64,000 nt of DNA. Origin: Isoetes taiwanensis. Its lineage: Eukaryota; Streptophyta; Lycopodiopsida; Isoetales; Isoetaceae. This document shows, piece by piece, positions 34,136 to 46,817 of the stretch (positions are counted from its first letter, which is position 1; each line of letters opens with the position of its first letter). The notes beneath the pieces were generated by a model that was not told the origin of the DNA, ran no database searches, and saw only the letters and a list, made by a program, of their open reading frames with translations. The stretch lies in NCBI GenBank assembly GCA_021234155.1, contig JAJEKV010000002.1, positions 43,823,203-43,887,202 on the forward strand, read 5' to 3'. Both the position numbers and the translations under genes were made by a program.

Positions 34136-35983
34136 CTCCGAAAACAAAAGATGACTTTTTAAAGTAATTAAGCTGCTCAAGCATGGCAAAATATATGGTT
34201 TTACATACAATACGTGCCAGGAATTATAGCCCCAACCATGCGAGGAAAGCCCTCTCACAATAAGAAATGAAATATTGCAAGTTTATGGGAACCTTATGAA
34301 GGGGATAAACACTCCTGAGAGCCCATTACCTCAGACGAGCCTGTTTATCTGAGGTAATAGGCGAGCAGGGGTGTTTATCCCCTTTAACTGTGCAGACAAG
34401 TTTCCTCATCCATAGCTGGGTTATCATAGGTTCGGCAGGCTGCAGCTCGATTATCAGAGGTTGGGCAGGCTATAGATCGGTTATCAGAGGTTCATAGATG
34501 TTATAGATCGGTTATCATAGGTTCTAGATGCAAAGAAGTCCATCCGAGGCTGAGTTGCACGCCGTTGCCCCTTCACAGAGTTTGCTTGCCTGTTATGCCC
34601 TATCACAGAGCATGGATCAATGGCCAGAAATGGCTTGATCCAAAAGCGTGCCAGTTAAGGTTAGAGAAAATACAAAAGGTAAGGAGATGCTTGCCTTCAC
34701 TAACCAACAAAATCCCGAAGCTCGTGGAATGTGGAATATAAGTACAATGGTGTCCATGTTGAGCGTAACGAAGGGTTGCATGTCGCCGCTTCGCCAAGGT
34801 CATAATCTGGTTGACAACGAGGGAGCAAAGACTCTGTCAACAGAGGAAAAAGGAAAGATTCTTGGATCTTGGCAATTCATTTAAGCCCACACCTTGGATA
34901 TTGCGAGGGCCACCACTTGGCATCTCAATATTCAGACACTCAAACTTCTCATGTGACCTAATCAAGTCATGACAATTGGACGTTTAAAATTGTCCCATAT
35001 TTTCTGAGCCGTCCATCGCTTGTAGCTCTCTCTGCCCTTTCTTCACCCTATATTTGGGCCCATCTTCTAGTAGAAATTTCTGTGATCGATCCATCGAATC
35101 TATCGTGGATTCTTGCTCTAAATTAACTCGGCATGATCATCTGATGTAATCTTCACGTAGAGCACGATCTGCCAAATTTTCGATTTTTGCGCCCCGTCTT
35201 CGGTCATGAGTTGCATTCGATTTCAAGTTCTAGTGCCGGTTGAAAGGATCCGGCATAGCTGCCAATTGCTTGGGGCATGTGTTTGTTCACGAATTTGGGG
35301 TTTCTAACAGAGGCCATTTGGATCAAAAGCTTTGGAAGCGTATAGTTCAGTCTGATATAAAAGTTGCTATTCCAATTCGTATTACTCTCTGAAGAATTGG
35401 CTCTATCAAACACTAAAAGACGTAATACAGTAGTGTAGGCTTTATAAAAGAAGTTGTTGTGCCGAAGAAGAAATAATGGGATTATAGCTGCAGGAAATCT
35501 TCATTTTGGATCGGTGAGTCCTTTGCCTTTTTTCCTTTGATGATATGCTAATTCCTTTACAGTAACCGCACAGTGAAGTCTTCTTGTGTTCTCTAAGCTT
35601 AGCCGGATGATATATGTTTTGTCAAAGTCATTAAAATCTTAGATCATAAAGACAAAGGGAAACATTACGATTTTGCATGATTGATTATAGAAGGCTGCAT
35701 TTGCATATGTTCTTAGTTTTGTCCTAGGATATACATTCACGTGCAAAGAAGGTTATCGACAGACTGATATCGTAGCCAAATGCTATAAGTTACTTTTTTA
35801 TGCCGAGAAAAGTGCTTTTACATCTTGTTGACTAAAGCTATTTGTGAAAGATGATTTCGGACATTGGCTATGAAGTTGTCCTACGGCATTGTTTCATGGT
35901 GGAAGGAATGATTTTAGTTGTAACAATTAGTTGTTGTAGATAGTGTAGTAACTCTGGCTTCTGTGTTCTTCAGCTGTGACATA

Positions 35984-38900
35984 ATGGCGGACAGATCAAA
36001 GCCTCTATATGTGGTTTTGATGGATGATGAAGCCAGTTCTATTGATGAAAGTGCTACACAGGAGGCTTTTTGTTCGCGTTACACCCGTGCTGCACTTCAG
36101 AGTACTTTGCAACTCATGGGATGCAAATCAAGACATGCTTTCAAGGTGTGTTTTATTTGTTTACGTAGTGTTCTATCATTGTTTGTATTATTGACATTTG
36201 CAGTCTTTTATGGCGGAACTAATTCCAGTAAAATAGTTATAACAAGGAGATGCATGCACAAGCCTGGTTGAAATGCATTTGCTGTGTTTGCACATGACAT
36301 GGCTCTCAATGCTACTAATTTTTTTGAGGTGCAAAATCCCTTTGATTGTAAAGTCCATTTGACTGTTACAACCTGATAATGAGGCATATGGATAATACCT
36401 CACACATGGGGTACGATGTCTGCAATGTGATTAAGACAATGCATATTTGTTGTGGGAATTTTTTTTTTTGGTGAACTGGCTAGTAGGACTATTCATTCGG
36501 CATATTGCTTGATCTTTGTTTATTTTAAGATCTTTTACAATTGTTTTATGCTCTGCCAGTGCTTAGTTCTGCTTTTTTGGTTAGAACAGATAAGTAACAG
36601 AGTGTTTGATGTGCTGTCGGGGCCACCATACAAGACAATATCCTATCATGGTAAGAATGGACATAGGAAGTTGGCTGAGCTGGAGTCCTACAAGGATCTC
36701 TCAAGTAAGCCACTGGCTCATTCTTGTTTGGACTCTGGTGTTAAAAAGCCTTTGAAGACGAATAGAAAAAGGTCCATGGTGGTAATAGGACGTGAGAAGT
36801 TCCTGAATGTTGTTTGTGATGCCCTTGCTCAATATCAATACGTGGGCCCTAATCAAAGAGCCGACCTCATGTTAGCCTGCAGGTAAGCTCAGTTAAAGAA
36901 TTAAGGAAGTTGTGTAAGTATTATATTACTAGTCTGGTCTAAGAACTGCAATTGCTCCTTTTTTTTAATAATTAAGATATTACTAGTCTGGTCTAAGAAC
37001 TGCAATTGCTCCTTTTTTTTAATAATTAAGATGTTCTCCTTTTGTTATAATAACTAAGGAAGTTGTTTAGGTATTATTATCACTAGTTTTCTCTAAGAGC
37101 TGCGATTGCTCTCTTGTTTCTTTGGGCACATGATTGATAATGGATGTTATCTTGTTCATTATAGATAAAGAATTAACGAATTCAACGTTAAAGAATTAAT
37201 GAAGCCCCAAAAAACATGTGTCCAACATGTGTTCAACTAAGGAATTAATGAAGTCGGTCATTCTTGTAGTAATTATGATTTGGAGTCAAGGTTTTACGTT
37301 CTGAAAGACTATTATTTGACTTCCTTTTTCTTAGGGTAAGAGAGCGGAAGACTTCTGTTACAATTTTGTTATGTGGTACGAGTGGCTGTGGTAAATCTAC
37401 GCTGTCTTCATTGCTGGTAATTGTGCATCGGGCTGGTAGTTGTTTGCTTGTATACATTTCCAACGGGGATGATTGAAGTTGTATGTTTGTTTGTGAGCTG
37501 TAGGCTAGCAGGCTTGGCATTACGACTGTTGTTTCAACGGATTCAATTCGGCACATGATGAGAAGTTTTGTTGATGAAGAAACCAGTCCTTTGCTCTGGG
37601 CTTCAACTTACCATGCTGGGGAATATTTGGATCCAGTTGCTGTGAAGGAGGCAGCAATGAGGAGGAAAGCTATGAAGTCTGCTAATAGTACAGTCTATAA
37701 TGTCTCCTATGAAGATTTGGGTGGTGGAGTGCAGTCCTCAACAGCAAGTACTGGCTACCCAGAGCATCAGGCTGTCAGAGAGTTGCATGCAAAAAGTGAG
37801 CAGAAAGAGGATGCTGATGTTAGTTCAAGTACAATGGTGATAGAGGGCTTCAAAGCACAATGTGAGATGGTCATTGACAGTTTAGATCGGCTGATAACAT
37901 CATGGGAGGAGAAAAACGAGTCGGTGGTTGTAGAAGGTGTACATCTGAGCTTAAATTTTGTGGTAAGTGGCCTATGTTAGTATATTTAAATGGTTGGTAT
38001 TTGACCAAACATTCTGATTTGACGCATGGTGCATGGGGTAGGGATAACTCTAATATGGTAGAACTTACTGCACTCATTGTGAAGGCAAGCCTTATAATCT
38101 TGGTCATCCTTGTTAATGAGTGCTTGTGTCATGGAGGTGGCAGCAGTCAAGAGAGGGCGATATGGTAGGCAAGTAATGCTGTTACTACTGACTGACTAAG
38201 AAACTGTGAACCTCGTCTTCTTGCTGCTTAGCATGGTTTTTGGCATTTAACAAATTTCTACAAAGCTGTTGGCACGGCAACAGGCTTTGACCTGTGATAA
38301 CTGATTGTTCTGCCTTGGTGGTCTCTGAGTGCATCACAAGGTATTTACCAGGGACAATGCAATATTAATACGGAGCTTAGGCAGCAATCTGCAGTATCAA
38401 TGATTTGTTCATTTGCCGTTCCAATTTGCTCCTTGATTTGCACGCAGCATTGATTATCAGATACTTGTTTTGATTTTTCGCTTTAGGTCGGCTTTTTATT
38501 AGCTTTATTGCATGTGTGATTGGCAAAAGATCTAATAAACTGGCTACTGATTTATTTTTCCAAAAGGGTAATGTAGACATGGATAAGGCATTCTCTTGCT
38601 TCTTGGTTTGTAGAATGTAAGATAAAATAAAGTTTGTGAATGTAAAATGAAATATAATACCTACGCATGTTTGAGGGATGGATTTAGCTGTTGCTAGTCT
38701 TGCATTGAAATGTAAACTTTTGTTTAAACGTGACAACTGAGTAGATTGGTATTGTCATGTTTCAACTTTTCAGATGGGACTTATGAGGAAGCATCCATCC
38801 ATAATACCATTCATGGTACACATAACAAATGAGGATAAGCATTTGGAACGATTTGCAGTTAGAGCGAAGTATATGACATTAGATCCATCAAAGAACAAGT

Positions 38901-40164
38901 ATGCGAAGTACATTGGGAACATCCGGACTATTCAGCAATACCTTTATAAATGTGCTGACAAGCATTTGGTACCAAAATTAAATAATACTAACGTTGATAA
39001 GAGTGTTGCTGCAATTCATGCAACTATTTTTAGTCGCCTACGTAGAAGAGAAGCTGGTGAACCACTCTATGATCAGCCAACAAATACTGTAAAGGTTGTT
39101 GATCAGGAGTATCGGAGTCAGTATGCAGCATCTTCGTTGGGATCAAAATGCATGTTCCAGTTAATACAAAGAAAAGGTTCTTCCCATCATTTAATGACAT
39201 TGATGAATATTGATGGATCTGTGGCCAAGGCATGGCCTATTGAGTCTATAGATACAAGTGGAAACTACATTTCAGGTAATGGCAGTGAAACCCTCGGAAG
39301 TCCTGTTTATGGACCTTTGCAAATAGCAAAGGCTGAGCCGGTGAATTTGCAGTTTGGAAACTTTGGTTTAAGTGCTTTCCCTGCGGAAGCAAGCAGCAGT
39401 GTTGATACTCCTGGCAGAGATGTTACAGAGGCCGGAAACTGCATGAATGCAGATTCACCTCGCTACGGAGAAGGTGCAGAAAAGGAGGTACGGCTGTCAA
39501 GTCATTTGATTTTTTTTCTTGCATTGATGTGCATCTGGCATCATTTAAATGTTCATGATTTTATTAATTCCATAAATTTAGGTTTTACTAATCCGAGTTG
39601 TAAATACAGTTGCTTGATGAGGCAACGGAGTTTGTACATGAAGAAGAAGCTGAAGAAGTAACTGCTTGCCTTGATAGTGATGAAGATCTTGATGAAAATG
39701 CACAGAAGCTAGAGGATGAAGAGGTTGTGCCAAGGTTTTGCTATTCAAATTTCATCCTTATTTTCTCTATGTTTGCTTAAAGTGGTTGATCCTATAACTG
39801 GCAGTTGGAGGGCTCTGTGAATGAGAGTATGAGGTCTGATGAAGAGGAAACTGAAGACAATGTTATTGATCACATTGAAGACAATGACACTGCGCATGTG
39901 GAGTCCAATTCGTCTGATGAACATGATGAAGATTATGCCACTGGGAGTACGTCACTCCCACGCATTGAAGATCTTTCTTTTTATATGCCTAACCACATCA
40001 GGAATGGCTTTGGTAGTTGTGGAAATGACTATTGTAGTTCTGTAAATGCAGATAAGGTGGTTGATTTTGATAAGCTAAAACAACCACAAACAGCGGAGAG
40101 CTCTGTCTCTCTATATGGGAAAGAGATGCAGAGTTTAGGAAAAAAGACATTTCCATGCTTCTAG
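35984..40164 (+). CDS. 2-phosphoglycerate-kinase-like P-loop protein, complete, seven exons, 727 aa
   Basis: Exons with GT-AG borders and matching phases: 35,984-36,145; 36,590-36,882; 37,335-37,416; 37,504-37,962; 38,774-39,487; 39,610-39,723; 39,805-40,164. The start is the ATG in [15 protein letters not shown]; an acceptor-like CTTCAG just upstream suggests a 5'-UTR intron. Exons 1-2 carry the ATP-cone-like N-terminal domain, exon 3 the Walker [11 protein letters not shown], and exon 4 continues [18 protein letters not shown] with an EGVHL strand. Exon 5 starts [16 protein letters not shown], then [14 protein letters not shown]. The last two exons are acidic ([27 protein letters not shown]). 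Length and architecture match plant homologues of archaeal 2-phosphoglycerate kinase of about 720-740 aa. The biochemical role in plants is not established from sequence. No defects seen. Confidence 0.92.
36920..37100. repeat. tandem duplication inside intron 2 of the 2-PGK-like gene
   Basis: A ~65-bp unit, ATTACTAGTCTGGTCTAAGAACTGC ... TTTTTTTTAATAATTAAG, occurs twice back to back (36,927-37,030), with a third diverged copy (TATCACTAGTTTTCTCTAAGAGCTGC) near 37,077. The exact match of the first two points to a recent duplication. Confidence 0.8.
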
Positions 40165-41445
40165 TAGTCCCAGGCTTAGCATGGCTTTTGTTATGTTCTG
40201 TTAGAAGATGACAAGGCTAAGCACTATGCAGCTATGAGGGAGCAAGCCGAGCAGTATGCATTTGTGTTTGGTGCAATTTTGTGTGATGCACTAGGATTGG
40301 AATTTGATTACAGGGTGCAGGAGTGAGATTGGCGTGAGACAATAGGTATGAGGTGAGAGGAGATATTGGCATGAGGTACAGGGATCTCTCTGAGAAAATT
40401 ATAATGTGAGATACAGGTATGTGAGAAATTATTTGGTGAATCCGGTTTGTGCAAATCATGTGTCGTAAGCTTGTTGGGATCTTAACAAGCTCAATGTGTT
40501 GTAAGCTCAATGTGATCTTGTCGGGATGTACAACAAGTTGATGCTTAATGTCATGTTCACGGAATTTTGCATGTAAAACTGAAATCCATGGACCATCTAT
40601 CTGGTAGCCATGGCTTTTTAACGTGGTTGCTGGCTTGCATTATAGTCCGTTTGAGAATATTTGCGATGGCTTCTCTGTTGCCTGTCCGAGGTGGTTTATT
40701 CTTTACCCAAGGTTGTTTATTTCTTTATATAGGCTTTTTGAAGGTGATGCTAACAATTGTTAAGCAAGGCTTTTAGAGTGGCAGTGTATTCCAGACTAGA
40801 AGACCCATCGCGAGCATTTTGCTAGTGCATTTGCATTTGAGCTTTAACTTGAAGCTTTACGTGGATGGGGAACGTTAAAACACCTTTAATTACTTTGCTC
40901 TTTGCTCATGATTAAGTTTTCAAAAATGTATCCAAATAAAATTCATATACAGAGTTATTAACGCTGATTGTCTCGAATTTTGAATTTAAGGCTCAATACG
41001 TGGATAGGGAACGTTAAAACACCTTTAATTACTTTGCATGATTAAGTTTTCAAAAAAGTATTTTATGTTGAAATACGTGGATAGGGAACGTTAAAACACC
41101 TTTAATTACTTTGCTCTTTGCTCATGATTCCAAATAAAATTCATATACAGAGTTATTAATGCTCATTCGTCTCATCTTTAATCTATATGAAATTGCGGTA
41201 TATCATTAATTTTATTTGATATATATGATGTATATATCTACACATGGATATACAAGTTATACACTGTTGGGGTGGTTTTAAGTTGGGGGTGGTGTAAAGG
41301 GGGCAGGTGTGTAACAAAGTTTTTAACAGTGGGGTGGTGTAAAAATGACAGGTGTGTAGAAGGTTTTTAATGTTAAAATTTTGTTAGATTCTATGAAGAT
41401 CCCTTTAGATTTTTTAAGATTGTATGAAGGTTCTTTTAGATTTTT
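40165..41445. other. 3' flank of the 2-PGK-like gene with a three-copy repeat
   Basis: 40,165-40,850 is probable 3' UTR/downstream DNA. ACGTGGATRGGGAACGTTAA starts repeat units at about 40,859, 40,998 and 41,076, each continuing AACACCTTTAATTACTTTGC. The units differ by internal deletions. 41,265-41,380 is GGGGTGGTGTAAA-rich. Confidence 0.65.
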
Positions 41446-41458
41446 CTAGAATTTTTTT

Positions 41459-42273
41459 TTTTGTGGGCAAGATGTTTATACTGTATTATATCCGAAAGAT
41501 GAAAATATACATACAGTTGAGCCAGACCTGCTACCACTTCTCCAATCCATGATAGCAGGCTGTGCTCGGGCCGGTACTTAGAGCCCCTCCCTCACCTTCT
41601 TCTCCGAGGGATACTATAGGGAAGGAGGCACTAATTTCCCGGACCACAATTTTCTAAAATGGCATGAACCTTATTAGAGTGGCTCCACAATAGGCGGATG
41701 TAAGATCTAGTACAATGGTTTGCCCCTCAGATCCAAAATCGAGGGTCTCAAGACTGATATGAAACGCCCAATGTTGAACAAAGAAACAACGTCGAAGATC
41801 CGGAATCGGCCACTCGCTGACCATCCAAGCTCAACACCGTAGGATGCCCGAAGAGATGAGGTGCGTTGGGGAGCAGATCTCATCCCGTTAACTTTCGACC
41901 AAGGATCCATTCCCGCAAGCTTGTACTATAGGAGATCGGACTGCTGTTCGGTGATGTACTATGGGACTCGACACTGTCTTCCATTAATGCAGAAGCTCAT
42001 ACTGGCCTACCCATTAAGGGTGGTTCAAATGCTCCCAAATTTCCTCTCATTCTCCTAGCATAGGCTGCAATATCGGATGCTCAGCTTCCCTATTAGTCTA
42101 GAAGCCAAGTTCCCTCACTTGGCCCCAGCCCAATAAAGAGGCAGCCATAAAGAACCTTAGTCTCCCGAACCAAGAATCCTTCGTACAACCTTGATTCACT
42201 GTCCAAAACCGTTCAAAATCACACCCATCCATTGAACCAGATTTCCCCTTGCTGGGAAAGGGGGTGGATGAAA
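41459..42273 (-). mobile_element. ~815-bp non-LTR (LINE/SINE-type) insertion with 13-bp target duplication
   Basis: Flanked by CTAGAATTTTTTT at 41,446-41,458 and 42,274-42,286. The left end continues the T run, as expected for a poly(A) tail on the minus strand, then AAGATGTTTATACTGTATTATATCC. It sits within a simple TTTAGATTTTT-rich stretch that resumes after it. No clear RT or endonuclease frame, so it is a truncated LINE or a SINE. The first bases after the T run resemble those at 29,535, suggesting one family. Confidence 0.7.
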
Positions 42274-42911
42274 CTAGAATTTTTTTAGATTCCTTTAGAT
42301 TTTTTAAATCCTCTTATATTTGTAGGAGGTTATGTTATGGAGATTCTTTTAGATTTTATAAGATTCGCTCAAATTTTATCAAGATTCTCATGGATTTTAT
42401 TGAAGTCCTCTTGGATTTTAAAAAATACAATTATTATTGTTAGCAACTTCTATTTTAAATTGAGGTGCCTATACATGCTAATTGATCAGTCAATGTTCAA
42501 TTTACCTCTACAAGAAATTTATCGTCGCGGCCAAGCCCGCCGCGAACATTTCTTTTGTCCAACTTTTCTTAAATTAAGTCGAAATGATCACAGTTGTGAA
42601 CCTGCAAAATTGATTAAACTAAATAAGCTTGAAAAACTCAAGTTTCCATATTTTCCAGAATAATGATAAATATATGATACAAAAAACAAATACTATTGCC
42701 AAATACATCTTTTACATCTGAAGAGTTTGTTTTTATTTATTTCCAATGTCTTATATATGGCATTGTGTGGAAACATTTCATCTGACATGGGCAAAACATT
42801 TTGTCTTGCATTTTCTAAGTGATGATCCAATTCCCTTATTCTCTCCAAGGAGTTTTCATTACTTGAGATTGCAGAAGTCCATCAAATATATACCGAACTA
42901 AAGTTGTTTAC

Positions 42912-43238
42912 TGTGAACGTGGATCTACAACTTTCTCGCCCCCAGCCTCATCTAAGCAGATTGACTGCATTGACTCAATGGCAAATCTAGAAAAGCAAGA
43001 ACAACGACAATTTTAGAGGCACAAATCACACAAAGGACCAAGTTCACAAATTTGCCCACACTCTCATACCTCATGAACTCATGTGCATCTTCTTGCCTTC
43101 CAGACCCAAGGTGGTTTTCAATGTCACGCAGACGTGACAAAATAAGAATGGGGAAAAATGGATTCAGATGTGGGTTCTGAAAAGCTTCTAATATATGATT
43201 TCCAAGTTCGCACATAAAGCACCACATTTCGTTTGCCT
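42912..43238 (-). pseudogene. fragment of a UBP15/16-type ubiquitin-specific protease
   Basis: Two exons join in phase: about 43,238-43,070 with WCFMCELGNHIL ... ILSRLRDIENHLGSGRQEDAHEFMR, and 42,986-42,912 with [34 protein letters not shown] is the conserved box downstream of the catalytic Cys in plant USP enzymes. The upstream Cys box and the downstream His box are absent, and the 3' end of another gene lies only 140 bp upstream, so this is a displaced gene piece. Confidence 0.75.
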
Positions 43239-43378
43239 TTATACCAAGAAAGAAACCAGTATTAACATCTATATGATAAGGACTTCGAATAGTTGAGACT
43301 TAGTAAAAACACCACCATTTGTATAAGATAGTCAGTGCAAAAGTTTCGGTTTAGTGCAAAGAAGACAATTATAGCACA

Positions 43379-44236
43379 TCAAATTCCCTTTTCAGCAGGT
43401 ACAGGTACATGTTTAGTATATTGTTTTGCTTTCTCCCCTGATTTATACTCATAGTATCCACAACTGCAGCTCCAGAAAGTGCTAATAAAGTTAAGGCCTG
43501 TGCATGTATCCTGAAAGATGCAAGTTGCATGTATCAGTTACATAAAATAAAAAAATTTATGGGCTTCTAACATGTAACTCTCATAAAATGATTAACAGAC
43601 TTCTTCTGCTTCTTTGTTCTTAGCTAACTTACCAAAGTAAACAAATTAAGGCAGAAGAAAGAACAAAAATAGCTTACACACTCCTTTCTATTATCATCTC
43701 TGTAAATAATAGTACTATACGTAGGTATTCACATGTTAAACTATCCGCATGTTAAACTCCTTGAAGAGAAATATTTTAGATCTTAATCTTCAATATATTC
43801 ATGCTATTCAATGCAATAAATACACTGTTTATTGCACACTAGGGCCACAGTAGAGCCATAAGTGAAAAAATAAAACCGATCGATTTAACATAATCTCACC
43901 ATATCACAGCTCAACAGACCAGGTTATCATCAGCAAAATAAAAAAGGCAAGCAAAAATTTCCCATACCTGGCATGTATGATCTTTACACTCAACTTCCTG
44001 GGCTGGGAAAAATTCCATGCGAATGATCCTGCCAAAGCCATGGCCCAAAACGTCCCTAACCATATTGAAAAACTCACATTATAGCCATGTGATAAGGAAT
44101 TCAACAGATAAGCGATAGGAAAAAAAAGAAAAAGCCCCAAAAAAGGCTTACCGACAGTGCGAAGCTTATGATCGACGACCCAAGTGCAAAGCGATTCCAT
44201 AGTAGTCTTTTCTGTCTTTTGGTCGGAAGAAGCCAT
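43379..44236 (-). CDS. HIG1-domain (hypoxia-responsive family) mitochondrial membrane protein, apparent frameshift in last exon
   Basis: Exon 1 44,236-44,152 (MASSDQKTEKTTMESLCTWV, then VDHKLRTVG), exon 2 44,055-43,968 (TFWAMALAGSFAWNFSQPRK, then SVKIIHAR), exon 3 from 43,510 (IHAQALTLLALSGAAVVD). HIG1/RCF1 proteins are two-helix inner-membrane proteins linked to cytochrome c oxidase. HAR-x-HAQALTL is the family hallmark, split here by intron 2. In exon 3 the frame as written runs on to a non-homologous tail, while a one-base shift at about 43,457 gives the expected YYEYKSGEKAKQY and a stop at 43,379. This is either a sequence error or a real defect in an otherwise clean gene. Confidence 0.85.
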
Positions 44237-46799
44237 GGAAGCGATTGAAAGGAAGATTAGATCGAAGATTTAAAGGAAAGATGGTAAAGCAGAAGGTCTG
44301 GCGAGCTAGAGGGGGTGGCTTGCTTGCGTATATGGATTTAGAACGAAGGATCCTCTGCGCTAGGTCAGTTTCAGCAATTCAATCGATTCAGAGCCACAAA
44401 TGCAGAATCGAAAAATAAAAGGGCCTGAAAGATACAAAGGCAGGGGTCATGTCTAAAAACCCAAATCTAGCTTGGCTATGGTAGCCGAGCAAAAAGGGGC
44501 CATTTGAAAGAGATTTTTTCTTAAGATCATAGCGAGGTTGCAAAGAATGCCAATTTGAATATGGTTTATCTAGCTATTAGAAATTTTCTTGACAAAAGGC
44601 ATGAGATCTTGTAGCACTATCCAAGCTTCGAGCTCGCAGCTTGGAAGCAAACTAATTCGTTGCTTACCAAATTTCAGCGATTCGAAGAGCTTGGACCAGG
44701 GTAAATCGGGTCTGTACCAGGCCTAAATTGTAAATTTTGTGAGGATTTATCCATGCCAAGGTTGATTTGAAGCAGATTGCTGCCGAATTTTCCTGCCACC
44801 AATTCCTCTACAATCGGTTCCGCCATAAATGCTCATAAATGCGTCTGAACACGCATTAATGCCCTGCAATCAATGAGTGCACGTGTCATGTTTTCGTAAT
44901 TTTTAAGGAAGAAAATAAAGGAGAACAAAAATGGGACACTGCATTACATAAGAAGGATGACGTTTTGCAAAATCTAGTAGAAATTACTATAAACTTACTA
45001 TTCTTAGATACTTTTTATTTTAGGTTGAAGTCCTTATCCATTCTATCAAAGAACATTCTAGAGCTATCTAGAAGTTTCTGGAATATTCTAGAGCTTTAGA
45101 AATCACTCTAGAACTATCTAGAACATTTTAGAACTTTTCTAGACAAAGTATTGGATTAACGAAGTTAAAAAAATAATATCCCTAATATATAATTGTAATA
45201 CGACTGATAAAGGGGCAGCTTAAATAATTATTGTTTATAGAAACTTCTATGCTTACAATTAAACACGTGCAAGCCTCAAGAATTTTAAGAAGCAAGCGGT
45301 GGCTTCGAGAAGCTTTTGTTGGTTCTGGAACCTTCTAGGTCATGGCTCTTCTAGAACACGAAGCTCTCTCCATTCTAAAAGTATCTAGAAGCTTCTCTTG
45401 CAAGCTTTGTGTGATGTTCCAGGGAAATATACGCCATAAATACGTATATTTTTAGGTCTATCATTATACAAGTCTATCTCCATAGCCTTGTATACCATAG
45501 ATTAGTGTATACCATAGGTTAGTGGCATAGGGTGCATGTCTAAGTTATTCATACAAGAAATTTATCCTGCATAGTTCGACTTGCTATTTATATCAAACAT
45601 CTAGTAATATATTGCTATTCAATTCTCGATTTTTGTCTGTCTAATCCTACCCTGGACTTGATTTTTGAGCTATTTTATGAACATGAGGCATGACAAACGA
45701 ATAATGTTTTAGTTGCATATTTGTTATAGGCATTGTGCGGATTAACACCATTGCAGGTTAAGAAAAAAGAAGTAAAACAAATTTGGGGCAACAATCAACA
45801 TATGCTTAGTTAGCATTTGCTTAAGAGTACCAAAAGCATTTGCATTTCCTCGTTGAAAGGAGTTAAGCACTAAGGAAGTATGTGTTAGTATCATTCTCAT
45901 TATTGCAAAATCCATTGAATGTACTATACTCATATTTGCATTATACTCGTACTGATTTTTGTGTCCTTCCTTTTTTAGTGACCATCACTAAGCAGTCACT
46001 GTATTTAAATAACCCTCGTGATGGTATTAGATTTTTGACCCTCAGGGATTTAAGTCCCTGAGCTTCTCATCGAAGCTATGAACAGATGGTTTCGAACCCT
46101 ATCTAACATTTGCCCTTTTCTGGAAAGCACGATTTTGGAGAGAAAAGCTCTCTCTGTGTTCTCTGTTTACAATCGATTCAACATTTCAGAAGCATCACGG
46201 TCTCTCGTTACTGGCCAGAGAAATGCCCAGACATAATTGCTGACAAACCGCACAGAGATGGCAAGAGCCGATGAACACTGCCATCATTCCAAGTTCTTTA
46301 TTTTCTGAATGTTGGTCACTGTGCCTTCTACGCTCAAGTTGTGGAATGTATGTGGCTCCATTTAATGCCACGAGGATCGTTGCCTATCCAACTACTTTCC
46401 CAGTGCTACGTCCTTTTGGAAGTTCTGAGCAAATAGAGGAAATTATCCAGTAGTGAAGGCTGCGTCAAACAACTCAAAATTGCAGTAAACAGGGACAGAT
46501 TTTGCAGAAGCCGCTCAGAAAGAACCTTTCAAGGCCTGATTTTTCGATGTGCTGACCTGTCCAAGCTAAACCCACAGTTCAGAAAACTCCAGTTTCGCTG
46601 CTAAAATACCTGCGCTCCCTGTTCGCTATTCACTGCTGACCATCGATACCCTAGATAGGCTGGCGACCCAAGAAGAACAAATCCGAATCCACTAATCTCT
46701 ATAGATCACCCCATTAGAATGTAGATGCTTTCCAGGCAGACATTTTCCAGTGCTGGTAATGAAGTATAATTTCATTCAAATACAACAGAAGAAAGAACT
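44237..46799. other. intergenic region between the HIG1 gene and a hypothetical frame
   Basis: 44,237-44,900 is probable promoter DNA of the HIG1 gene. 45,030-45,400 holds the heat-shock-element-like cluster. A short open stretch at 46,271-46,453 (+) has no recognisable product. Confidence 0.4.
45056..45400. promoter_or_regulatory. cluster of heat-shock-element-like GAA/TTC sites
   Basis: At 45,071-45,092 the units alternate perfectly: GAAgtTTCtgGAAtaTTCtaGA, five contiguous nGAAn units. Further sites lie at 45,110-45,140 (CTAGAACTATCTAGAAC) and 45,310-45,390 (TTCtgGAAccTTC, TTCtaGAAcacGAA, GAAgcTTC). Heat-shock factors bind three or more such units (established). Whether a gene or TE here uses them is unknown; CTAGAA repetition alone could produce some of them. 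Confidence 0.55.
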
Positions 46800-46817
46800 G
46801 GAGCATGATCTCTGCAA

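Larger units (their letters stand above)
29281..35983. other. gene-poor region with dispersed repeats and a possible poly(A)-ended retroelement
   Basis: 29,519-29,534 is a T run followed by GTCTGTATTTTCTATTGATGAAAA-like text resembling the inverted 3' end of a non-LTR element (compare 41,459-42,273). 32,200-33,400 is purine-rich on the plus strand with no convincing protein. No gene recognised; tandem repeats are listed separately. Confidence 0.4.

Noticed and set aside
34310..34365. Short inverted repeat around ATTACCTCAGA...TCTGAGGTAAT as a terminator or small-RNA gene
   Set aside because: An isolated imperfect hairpin with no adjacent gene; plant genes do not use such terminators.
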